The position numbers and the translations under genes were made by a program. Shown here one piece after another: positions 1 through 7,044 of a stretch of 64,000 bases of DNA. The stretch's first letter is position 1. Every line of letters begins with the position of its first letter. The notes under the pieces are model-generated. The model worked only from the letters and a program-made list of their open reading frames with translations, was not told the DNA's origin and searched no databases. This stretch comes from Chachezhania sediminis (GTDB taxonomy: Bacteria; Pseudomonadota; Alphaproteobacteria; Rhodobacterales; Rhodobacteraceae), in the NCBI RefSeq assembly GCF_009765275.1, contig NZ_VOPH01000014.1, positions 32,047 through 96,046 of the forward strand, in the 5' to 3' direction.

Positions 1-306
1 ACATTCTCGCTGGCCTTCGGGCTTTCGGCGGCCCTTGCCGGGGTGACGGGCGTGCTGCTGGGATCGATCCGTTTCATCACGCCCGGGCTTGGTGCCGACC
101 CGCTGGTCAATGCCATGATCGTCGTCATCTTCGGCGGCCTGGGCAGCCTGGGGGCCACGGCCGGTGCCGCCTATGTCATCGGCATGATGGAGGCGCTGCT
201 GGTCCTGTGGCTGGGGCTTTACTGGACGCCATCGGTCCTGTTCGTGGCGCTGATCGCGGTGCTGGTCTTCCGGCCGAACGGCCTGTTCGGAAAGGTTTCG
301 GCATGA
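1..306 (+). CDS. livH: Branched-chain amino acid ABC transporter permease, LivH type (3' part only)
   Basis: This is the C-terminal 101 codons of an inner-membrane permease, open from the first base of the window, so the start lies upstream. The residues show alternating hydrophobic segments and the Gly-rich stretch VVIFGGLGSLGATAG followed by a terminal FRPNGLFG, both typical of the C-terminal end of LivH/LivM-family permeases. The stop overlaps the ATG of the next permease gene (ATGA, 303-306), so the two are translationally coupled as in liv operons. The cognate LivG/LivF ATPases and the binding protein are not downstream and must lie upstream of the window or elsewhere. The substrate cannot be read from the permease: the family also carries amides, urea and other small amino compounds. 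Confidence 0.88.
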   Translation, partial: TFSLAFGLSAALAGVTGVLLGSIRFITPGLGADPLVNAMIVVIFGGLGSLGATAGAAYVIGMMEALLVLWLGLYWTPSVLFVALIAVLVFRPNGLFGKVSA

Positions 307-1259
307 CACGGACACAAAGACTTTTCGCGCTTGCGGCCCTTGTCCTGCTGGCCATCGTGCCATTCTTCGTCACCGACAGCTACACCCGCCACGTCTTCAT
401 CGTGGCCTTCATCTACGCCACTGTCGCCGTGAACTGGGACCTGAGCCTCGGGCTCGGCGGGCTCTTCAACTTCGGGCATGTCGCCTTTTTCGGGATCGGC
501 GTCTATACGGCGGCGATCCTGACCACCGCGCTGGACGTCTCGCCCTGGATCGCAATCCCGGCCGGTGGCATCACGGCGGCCATCGCGGCCCTGATCATCG
601 CGCTGCCGGTGGCGAAACTGCAGGGCATCTATGTCGTCCTTGTCACCTTCGCCTTCGGGCAGCTGTGCCTTCAGATCGTCCTGTCCCAGGGTGACCTGAC
701 CGGCGGGGCGGAAGGACTGGTCCGCCTGCCCTACCTGACCATCGGCGACTACAAGTTCATCCGCGATTTCAAGTTCGCCTACTACTATCTGGCACTGGCG
801 ATCCTGGCCGTCTCGGTGATTGTACTGCTGCTGATCGCACAGTCGCCCTTCGGCAAATCCCTTCGCGCGGTGCGGGACAATCCGGACTATGCGGCGTCGC
901 GCGGCATCTCCGTCGCGCGGCAACGGGTGCTGGTGCTGGTCGCGTCGTCGGTCATGACCGGCGTCGTGGGCGGCTTCTATGCCATCTACCTGCGCGTTGC
1001 CTCGCCCGAGGTGTTCGGGTTCTCCATCGCCACGCTGGTCGTGTCCATGGTGCTGATCGGCGGCGCGGGGTCGATCATCGGACCCGCGATCGCCGCCCTG
1101 GCCCTGACCTTCGCGACCGAGGCGATGGCCGGCGTCCGCGGCATGGAAGAAGCCCGCTTCATCATCGTTGCCGTCGCGATGATCGTGGTTCTGCAGGTTG
1201 CCCCCGGGGGCGTGGTTGACATCTTTGGCCGTCTTCTTGGTAGTGGCCGCAAAACCTGA
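303..1259 (+). CDS. livM: Branched-chain amino acid ABC transporter permease, LivM type
   Basis: A 318-residue polytopic membrane protein, the usual LivM length. The ATG at 303 overlaps the livH stop, and the protein opens with hydrophobic helices. The family signature SPFGKSLRAVRDNPDYAASRG, the cytoplasmic loop thought to contact the ATPase, is present near residue 190, and the C-terminal half carries VVSMVLIGGAGSIIGP. It should form the second half of the inner-membrane channel with the upstream LivH. The frame stays open upstream of 303, but the ATGA overlap and the match of MTRTQRLFAL to a first membrane helix favour 303. A hydrolase gene follows after 9 bases, so that gene is probably co-transcribed and may act on the imported compound. 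Confidence 0.9.
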   Translation: MTRTQRLFALAALVLLAIVPFFVTDSYTRHVFIVAFIYATVAVNWDLSLGLGGLFNFGHVAFFGIGVYTAAILTTALDVSPWIAIPAGGITAAIAALIIALPVAKLQGIYVVLVTFAFGQLCLQIVLSQGDLTGGAEGLVRLPYLTIGDYKFIRDFKFAYYYLALAILAVSVIVLLLIAQSPFGKSLRAVRDNPDYAASRGISVARQRVLVLVASSVMTGVVGGFYAIYLRVASPEVFGFSIATLVVSMVLIGGAGSIIGPAIAALALTFATEAMAGVRGMEEARFIIVAVAMIVVLQVAPGGVVDIFGRLLGSGRKT

Positions 1260-1268
1260 GGTGAAGAC

Positions 1269-2081
1269 ATGAAAGAGTTCAAGACAGAGACATCCCACGG
1301 CACCATCGCCGTCACCGACAGCGAAGGTGCGGGTCCCGTCCTGCTGATGATCCACGGCAATTCCTCTTGTCGGCAGGTGTTCCGCAACCAGTATGCAGGC
1401 GAGATCGGCAAGGAATTCCGCTGCATCGCCTTCGACCTGCCGGGCCACGGCGAAAGCAGCGATGCGACCGACCCTGAAAAGTCCTACTGGATGCCCGGCT
1501 ATGCCGATCTGGCAATCGAGCTGATGGAGAAACTGGAAATCCCGTCCTACGCCGTCCTCGGCTGGTCGCTTGGCGGTCATATCGGACTCGAAATGCTGGC
1601 GCGGACCGACGCGGTGACCAAGCTGATGATTTCCGGCACGCCCCCGGTCGCGGCCAACCCGGAGAGCCTGGGCGCGGGCTTCCTGCCGTCGGAACACATG
1701 GGCCTGGCCGGTCAGGAAGTGTTTTCGGAAGAGGACGTGTCGAACTATGCCCATTCGACCTGTGGCGTGAATGCGCCCTTCGAACCCTTCCTGCTGGAAG
1801 CTGTGGCCCGCACTGACGGCCGCGCCCGCGCGATGATGTTCGGCCGCATCCTGGCGCCCGAAGGGCATGACCAGCAGGAACTGGCCGTGAAATCGAAGGT
1901 GCCGCTGGCCATCGTGAACGGCGCCTCGGACGTCTTCGTCAATGGCGACTTCATCAAGGCGCTGCCCTATGAAAACCTGTGGGAGGACACCGTCTATGAG
2001 CTGGAAGACATCGGCCACGCCCCCTTCTGGGAAGTGCCGGACCAGTTCGACCCCTACCTGCGACGCTTCCTGAATACGTGA
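1269..2081 (+). CDS. Alpha/beta hydrolase
   Basis: A 270-residue cytoplasmic alpha/beta-hydrolase-fold enzyme without a signal peptide. Visible landmarks are the oxyanion-hole segment MIHGNSS near residue 27, the nucleophile elbow GWSLGG with Ser100, a probable acid Asp221 in NGASDVF and the catalytic His250 in DIGHAPFW. The family hydrolyses esters, lactones, amides or C-C bonds, and nothing here fixes the substrate. It lies 9 bases after livM with a GAGGTGAAGAC-type ribosome site, so it looks like the last gene of the liv operon. A strong hairpin follows at 2097-2123. By context it may open or deacylate the compound imported by the liv system; this is inference. Confidence 0.85.
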   Translation: MKEFKTETSHGTIAVTDSEGAGPVLLMIHGNSSCRQVFRNQYAGEIGKEFRCIAFDLPGHGESSDATDPEKSYWMPGYADLAIELMEKLEIPSYAVLGWSLGGHIGLEMLARTDAVTKLMISGTPPVAANPESLGAGFLPSEHMGLAGQEVFSEEDVSNYAHSTCGVNAPFEPFLLEAVARTDGRARAMMFGRILAPEGHDQQELAVKSKVPLAIVNGASDVFVNGDFIKALPYENLWEDTVYELEDIGHAPFWEVPDQFDPYLRRFLNT

Positions 2082-2096
2082 CGCGACGCTGAAATC

Positions 2097-2123
2097 CGGC
2101 CCCGTCCCGCCGGGTCGGGGCCG
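2097..2123 (+). terminator. Hairpin after the liv/hydrolase operon
   Basis: An inverted repeat with arms CGGCCCCG and CGGGGCCG continues inward through CCC/GGG to a 3-base loop, 16 bases after the hydrolase stop. The stem is very GC-rich, but only a short T-poor tract follows, so it is a plausible though non-canonical intrinsic terminator. Confidence 0.5.
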
Positions 2124-2211
2124 CATTGCGCATTCATCTGCCCGTTGCGGCCAGGATGACGTTGCCGATACCGCCCCAGCTTGCCAAGATGGGCGCCACG
2201 GCGATATCCCC

Positions 2212-2727
2212 GTGTCCGAAGACCCAAGTGGCAGTACGACCGAAGGTGCAATGGCAGATCAGCTAGAAGTGGATTCGTTCCGCACCTCGATCCTGTACTG
2301 GATCGGCGTTCTGGAACAGATGTCCAACCAGCAGTTCGTGGACGAGACCCGGGGCGGCAAGTCGGACGTATCGATCTGGCGCACCCTGTCGATCCTGTCG
2401 GAACTCAGCGGTCTGACCGTGTCGGAACTGTCGCGCTATACCCAGATCGAGCGGACCGCGCTGAGCCACCTTCTGACCCAGATGGAAAAGAACGGCCTGG
2501 TCGAACGCCGCCCGCGCCAAGGCGACCGGCGGGTGATCGAGATTCATATCCTGGAAGACGGAATAGCGACCTTCCAGCGGATGTTGCCGATCCGCCGCGC
2601 GGTGTTTCGCCGGGCGACGGATGGCGTCAGCGAGGAGGAGCTTCAGGGCATGATGTCGACCCTGCACAAGCTGATCGACAACCTGAACACCGCCGGTGCC
2701 GCGGTGTCGCCCTCGGCGGGAAAGTAG
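2212..2727 (+). CDS. MarR family transcriptional regulator
   Basis: A 171-residue winged-helix regulator if the GTG at 2212 is used, or 158 residues from the ATG at 2251, which has a GAAGG four bases upstream and is an equally good start. The core reads LTVSELSRYTQIERTALSHLLTQMEKNGLVERRPRQGDRR: the helix-turn-helix and wing of MarR proteins with the DxR wing motif. Such dimers usually repress neighbouring catabolic or transport genes and are released by small aromatic or amide ligands. It stands between the liv/hydrolase operon and the convergent hyu operon, so either may be its target. No obvious palindromic operator was seen next to its start. Confidence 0.85.
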   Translation: MSEDPSGSTTEGAMADQLEVDSFRTSILYWIGVLEQMSNQQFVDETRGGKSDVSIWRTLSILSELSGLTVSELSRYTQIERTALSHLLTQMEKNGLVERRPRQGDRRVIEIHILEDGIATFQRMLPIRRAVFRRATDGVSEEELQGMMSTLHKLIDNLNTAGAAVSPSAGK

Positions 2728-2730
2728 GCG

Positions 2731-3468
2731 TCAGGCCCCGGACGCTTCTGCGTCGTCGAACGCGCCTTCCAGCAGACGGCCGTATCCCGGATAGCGATCC
2801 CCGATCCCCAGCCGGCGCAGGCAGTGCCAGACCACCGCCTGATTGCTGGCGATGACCGGGCGGCCGAAGGCCTGTTCGATGCTTTCCAGAACCGGGCTGA
2901 TCTGGATCCCGGCACAGCTGATCAGCAGACCGTCGGCATCGATGTCCTTCAGGGTCATCGCGGTGTCGTACCAGCGTTCCGGCGGGATCGCGCCCTGGTC
3001 CAGCGGGTTGGTGCAGGGAATGCCACCGCAGGCCACCACCTCGAACCCTTCGCGGGTCAGGACCTCGATCTCGGCCGCGTTTACCTCGTCGACATAGGCC
3101 GTCATCAGCGCGATGCGCTTCAGACCGGCCGCGCGGAGTGCGTCCAGAACCGCCTCGAACGTCGTGGTCGACGGCACGCCGGTCGCGGCCGTGACCCGGC
3201 CGTTGATCACGGCGGGCCCGACCACAGCACTGGCGGCAGTGCAGTTCAGCAGCATCAGCTGAACGCCGGCATCGGCGCCCAACTGGGCGTGGATCTCGAT
3301 ATCGTCGACCAGGGCATGGTCGTCTTCCAGCCCCGAACGGGTGAAGGTCAGCCGCGTCGTCAGCCACTGGACGCCGTCGGGCGACATGCGCTGCACCTCG
3401 AAATCGCACTGCCCCCCGGACGGGTAAAGCTGCGCGATCTTGGCGCGGTATCCATAGCCCAGATACAT
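2731..3468 (-). CDS. Asp/Glu racemase superfamily protein (maleate isomerase / arylmalonate decarboxylase-like)
   Basis: A 245-residue protein of the two-cysteine Asp/Glu/hydantoin racemase fold. Both candidate catalytic cysteines are present: Cys76 in LLNCTAAS and Cys185 in LISCAGIQ. The N-C-T context of the first and the overall layout look closer to maleate cis-trans isomerase and arylmalonate decarboxylase than to glutamate racemase. Members interconvert or decarboxylate small carboxylates without a cofactor. It is the last gene of the minus-strand hyuA-hyuB-dadA-ridA operon, 24 bases after ridA. It could racemise a hydantoin or amino acid or isomerise a keto-acid product; the exact reaction is open. 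Its stop lies 3 bases from the convergent MarR stop. Confidence 0.8.
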   Translation of the reverse strand: MYLGYGYRAKIAQLYPSGGQCDFEVQRMSPDGVQWLTTRLTFTRSGLEDDHALVDDIEIHAQLGADAGVQLMLLNCTAASAVVGPAVINGRVTAATGVPSTTTFEAVLDALRAAGLKRIALMTAYVDEVNAAEIEVLTREGFEVVACGGIPCTNPLDQGAIPPERWYDTAMTLKDIDADGLLISCAGIQISPVLESIEQAFGRPVIASNQAVVWHCLRRLGIGDRYPGYGRLLEGAFDDAEASGA

Positions 3469-3492
3469 GATGCCATCCTTGTTCCGGGGCCG

Positions 3493-3888
3493 TCAGGCGA
3501 CGGCCATGCACTCGATCTCGATATCGAATTCCATCGGCCACGAGGCGACGGTGACGAAGGTCCGCGTCGGCTTGTGATCGCCGAAATACTTCATGTAGAC
3601 CTCGTTCACGATGCGGAAATAGGCCGAGTTGGTGCAGTAGATCGTCACCTTCACGACCTTGTCGAAGGACGAGTCCGACGCCTTCAGCACGGCCCCGATA
3701 TGGCGCATGACCACGTCGGTCTGGGTGGCGATGTCGCCAAAGACCAGTTCGCCCGTGTCGGGATCGATGGGCGGCGCGCCCGAGATGAACAGGAAGCCGT
3801 TCGCCCTGATCGCGGGCGAGATCGGCACCTTCTTCGCTTCCAGAAAGTCCGAGATGTTGGGGACCCGGATCATTTCAAGTTCGCTCAT
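3493..3888 (-). CDS. RidA family protein (reactive imine/enamine deaminase)
   Basis: A 131-residue RidA/YjgF/Rid-family protein, expected to form trimers in the cytosol and to hydrolyse 2-imino or enamine intermediates to keto acids and ammonia. Family features seen are NGFLFISGAPPIDPDTGELV near the N-terminus and the C-terminal RTFVTVASWPMEFDIEIECMAVA. The usual substrate-carboxylate-binding Arg is represented by the Arg in PTRTFV. The reading frame extends much further upstream, but the start at 3888 is preceded by AGGAG at ideal spacing. It sits 17 bases after a D-amino-acid dehydrogenase-like gene whose product makes imino acids, which is a coherent partnership. Confidence 0.88.
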   Translation of the reverse strand: MSELEMIRVPNISDFLEAKKVPISPAIRANGFLFISGAPPIDPDTGELVFGDIATQTDVVMRHIGAVLKASDSSFDKVVKVTIYCTNSAYFRIVNEVYMKYFGDHKPTRTFVTVASWPMEFDIEIECMAVA

Positions 3889-3905
3889 GTCTGTCTCCTG
3901 TCGGT

Positions 3906-5153
3906 TCAGAATCTGTCGGGGCTGGCGGCGTCCATCGCCGCCCTGGCCTCCGTGTCGCCCATCATCGCATCTGCGATCAGCTGACCTGTGCGGGCACCCA
4001 GCGTCAGGCCCAGCATGCCGTGACCGCAGGCAAACCAGACCTTGTCGTCGCCTTTCCGGGGGCCGATGACGGGCACGCTGTCGGGCGTGCCGGGACGGTC
4101 GCCGGACCAGCGGGTTTCGATCCTGGGCGTCAGGGACGGGATCATGCGGCAGGCCATGGGCATCAGCATTTCCGCACGGCGCCACGTGGGCGCGGCCTTG
4201 TGGCCCGCAAATTCCAGCGTGCCGGCCACCCGGTTGCCGCCCAGCATGGGCGTGACGGCAATGTTCATCTCGCCCTCGATCACCGGACCGGACAGGGCCG
4301 GGCCATCGGCAGGCAGGGTGACGTGATAGCCGCGCAGGGGTTCGATCGGCAGCGTCTGACCGAACCAGCCTGCGATTTGGCCGGCCTTCGCACCGGCCGC
4401 GACGACCAGCCGGTCGGCGGTGAACTGGCGCCCGTCGGCGGCCGTCAGCCACACGTGCCCGTCCGGGACATGGCCGCCGCGGGTGATCATGGCGGTTTCA
4501 AAGATCCCCCCTTCTGCCAGGAACAGGTCCAGGATGCGGGTCGACAGCAGTTGCGGATCCGACAGATAGGCGCTGCCCGGGACATAGACGCCGTGGCTGT
4601 ATTCCGGCGCCAGCAGCGGTTCCAGCTCGTGGATCGCGGCCTTGTCCAGCACCTCGACCGCGACACCGTTCCTGCGGCAGGTCCCGATCTTCGTGGTATA
4701 GCCTTCGAAGGCTTCGACACTGCGCACGACATATAGCTCGCCCCGGTCGCGGATGACCTCGGCGGCGGGACTACCGGCCAGCAGCGTGTCATATGCCGGG
4801 CGCGCGCGGGACAGGAGGGCGGCCAGCGCCGCCTCGTTCCGGCTCACGGCCTCGGGTTTCGTGTTCTGCATAAGCTTCAGGCCCCAGGGTACCAGCGCGG
4901 GCAGGTGCGACCATTTCAGCGACAGCGGGCCTTCGGGATCGGTCAGCATCCGCGGAACCTGACCCGGCAGCCCGGGCATGGCCATGGGCAGCGACGACCC
5001 CACCTGGATCATCCCCGCATTACCAAAAGAACAGCCCGCGCCGGGCTGCCCCTGGTCGATCAGCGTGACATGAAGCCCCTTGCGCCGCAGCGCCAGGGCA
5101 GAACACAAGCCCACGATCCCGGCGCCCAGGACAAGGACGGAACCGGCGCTCAT
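3906..5153 (-). CDS. FAD-dependent D-amino acid dehydrogenase (DadA-like)
   Basis: A 415-residue flavoprotein of the DAO/DadA family (usual length 410-435). The N-terminus has the dinucleotide-binding motif VLVLGAGIVGLCSALALRR, then the DadA-type QPGAGCSFGNAGMI segment. Near the C-terminus, RPGTPDSVPVIGP and CGHGMLGLTLGARTGQL match the conserved FAD and substrate region. DadA enzymes oxidise D-amino acids to 2-imino acids, passing electrons to the membrane quinone pool. The gene follows hyuB by about 40 bases and precedes ridA, giving an apparent route from an opened cyclic amide to a D-amino acid, an imino acid and a keto acid. Substrate range is not predictable; related proteins oxidise other secondary amines. 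Confidence 0.85.
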   Translation of the reverse strand: MSAGSVLVLGAGIVGLCSALALRRKGLHVTLIDQGQPGAGCSFGNAGMIQVGSSLPMAMPGLPGQVPRMLTDPEGPLSLKWSHLPALVPWGLKLMQNTKPEAVSRNEAALAALLSRARPAYDTLLAGSPAAEVIRDRGELYVVRSVEAFEGYTTKIGTCRRNGVAVEVLDKAAIHELEPLLAPEYSHGVYVPGSAYLSDPQLLSTRILDLFLAEGGIFETAMITRGGHVPDGHVWLTAADGRQFTADRLVVAAGAKAGQIAGWFGQTLPIEPLRGYHVTLPADGPALSGPVIEGEMNIAVTPMLGGNRVAGTLEFAGHKAAPTWRRAEMLMPMACRMIPSLTPRIETRWSGDRPGTPDSVPVIGPRKGDDKVWFACGHGMLGLTLGARTGQLIADAMMGDTEARAAMDAASPDRF

Positions 5154-5193
5154 GACGCCGGTCCCTGTTGTGCGGATTGGGTGGACCGTTCCG

Positions 5194-7044
5194 TCATTCG
5201 GCAGCGATGGCGCTGCAGTGGAACAGGCGCTCTTCCTCGATCACGGGGTTGGCCAGGTTCAGCGGCGCCAGGTAATGCGACAGGTAGGTCGTGTCCGGCC
5301 CGGTCTGCCCGGCCCGCGCCGCCGCGATCTCTGCCCGCTTGGCCTGGGTCGCAGCCGCGTCCGGTCTGCCTTCGGCCGTCAGGACCACGCCATAGACGTC
5401 GGCCGCATAGTCCGCGGTCACGATGTCCAGGAAGACGTCCTGTGCCACCAGTTCCGGATCGCGCTCCAGCGGATCGCCGTTGCCGGCGCCACCGGCCGAG
5501 ATATGGCAGAAGATGTCGCCCGACCTGATCGGCACCTGCAGCATCGGCATCACCGGCAGGATCTGCTGGTCCGGTCCCGGATTTATGATGTTGTAGCTGG
5601 GCGTTCCGGGGCTGCCGCCGTCCACCCCATAGGGGAGGTGACGCCGCCGGTCCGACCGCATGATCAGCCCCGCCTCGTCCGCCAGCAGGCGGTATTCCCG
5701 CACGAAGGCCGGCGCACCGCGATACTTGCCCGGCCCGCCCGAGTTCTGGACCAGCCCGTAGCGGGTGATCAGCACCGGGAACTGTGCCTCGATCATTTCC
5801 ACCGGCTGGTTGGTGCCGTTGCCGCCCGGGTTCGGGATGCCGTGTTCGCCGTCGCGCCAGCTCAGCGCGCCGCCGGCGCCCGCAAGCGTTTCGGTGCACA
5901 CGAAGGCGCGGCCCTGATGCCGGCCAGCGATCACCGGGAAAGTCACGCCGCCCTCGCCCGCCGCGGGCGTATTGTCGGGCAGGATCCGTCCCAGCGCGCC
6001 GAACAGCGTATCCAGCATCCGCCAGCCCATCAGCGCGCGCGCCGCGCAGGCCGCGGGCGGGCGCGGGTTCACGATACAGCCTTCGGGCGCGATGGTCCGG
6101 ATCGGCCGGGTGAAGCCTTCGAAGTTCGGGATGTCGCTGTCCAGCACGCATTTGATCGCCATGTAGCCGGCGGCCTTGGTGAACGGGATCGGGCAGTTGA
6201 TCGCGCCCTTCACCTCGCCCGAGGTGCCGGTCCAGTCGATCTCCATCTCGTCGCCCATGACGCGGACGGTCAGTTGCAGGACGATCTCTTCCGGGTCTTC
6301 GCCCAGCCCGTCGACATAGTCGGTAAAGCTGTATTCGCCGTCCGGGATCCTGGCGATCTCTTCCCGCATCATGGCTTCGGACCGGTCGTGCATTTCCTCG
6401 ACAAAGGCGCGGAAGGTGGCCGATCCGTATTTCTCCAGCAGGCGGACGAAGGCGCGGTCGGCATTGGTGACGGCGGCGATCTGGGACCGCATGTCGCCCG
6501 ACACCATCTCCGGCAGGCGGTTGTTCAGGGCGATCATCTCGAACAAGGTCTCGTTCGGGGTGCCCTGGTCGTAGAGCTTCAGGATCGGGATGCGGAGCCC
6601 TTCCTGATAGATCTCCTTCGCGTAGACGGCGGTCGACCCCGGGGCCAGGCCGCCCATGTCGGTCTGGTGGACCAGCGTGCAGGCATAGCCTTCCAGCTCA
6701 CCGGCCACAAACATCGGTTTCACGATATAGACGTCGGGCAGGTGCATGCCCCCGGCGACGTAAGGATCGTTGAAGATGAAGACGTCGCCCGGTTTCGTGT
6801 CTCCTTGCGTCTTCGACACCAGCCGCTGCATCGCGTCGGGGAACGACCCCAGGTGCAGCGCCATGGTCATGCCATGGGCGATGACCCGGCCCTGCCGGTC
6901 GCAAAGGCCGGTCGAATAGTCCATGGAATCCCGCACGATGGCGGAATGGGCCGTGCGCATGATCACCAGCGCCATCTCGTCGGAAATCGAGGACAGTGCA
7001 TTGCGAATGACCTGTGCGGTGATCGGATCGGTGCCGGTGGTCAT
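5194..7044 (-). CDS. hyuB: Hydantoinase B / 5-oxoprolinase family subunit
   Basis: A 616-residue HyuB-family protein, the partner of HyuA in ATP-dependent N-methylhydantoinases, 5-oxoprolinases and acetone/acetophenone carboxylases. The N-terminus ITAQVIRNALSSISDEMALVIMRTAHS, the DPYVAGGMHLPD block and the C-terminal NSGGPGKYRGAP segment are family hallmarks. The ATG shares one base with the TGA of hyuA (TGATG at 7044), so the two subunits are coupled for 1:1 synthesis. The complex acts in the cytosol, opening a five-membered cyclic amide or carboxylating a ketone. The downstream dadA-ridA pair favours a cyclic amide yielding an amino acid. No truncation is visible. Confidence 0.9.
   Translation of the reverse strand: MTTGTDPITAQVIRNALSSISDEMALVIMRTAHSAIVRDSMDYSTGLCDRQGRVIAHGMTMALHLGSFPDAMQRLVSKTQGDTKPGDVFIFNDPYVAGGMHLPDVYIVKPMFVAGELEGYACTLVHQTDMGGLAPGSTAVYAKEIYQEGLRIPILKLYDQGTPNETLFEMIALNNRLPEMVSGDMRSQIAAVTNADRAFVRLLEKYGSATFRAFVEEMHDRSEAMMREEIARIPDGEYSFTDYVDGLGEDPEEIVLQLTVRVMGDEMEIDWTGTSGEVKGAINCPIPFTKAAGYMAIKCVLDSDIPNFEGFTRPIRTIAPEGCIVNPRPPAACAARALMGWRMLDTLFGALGRILPDNTPAAGEGGVTFPVIAGRHQGRAFVCTETLAGAGGALSWRDGEHGIPNPGGNGTNQPVEMIEAQFPVLITRYGLVQNSGGPGKYRGAPAFVREYRLLADEAGLIMRSDRRRHLPYGVDGGSPGTPSYNIINPGPDQQILPVMPMLQVPIRSGDIFCHISAGGAGNGDPLERDPELVAQDVFLDIVTADYAADVYGVVLTAEGRPDAAATQAKRAEIAAARAGQTGPDTTYLSHYLAPLNLANPVIEEERLFHCSAIAAE

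Noticed and set aside
219..2126. 635-codon minus-strand open frame opposite livM and the hydrolase gene
   Set aside because: Its translation is rich in His, Asp, Gly, Gln and Arg, as expected for the antisense of GC-rich codons, and the plus-strand genes have clear family motifs.
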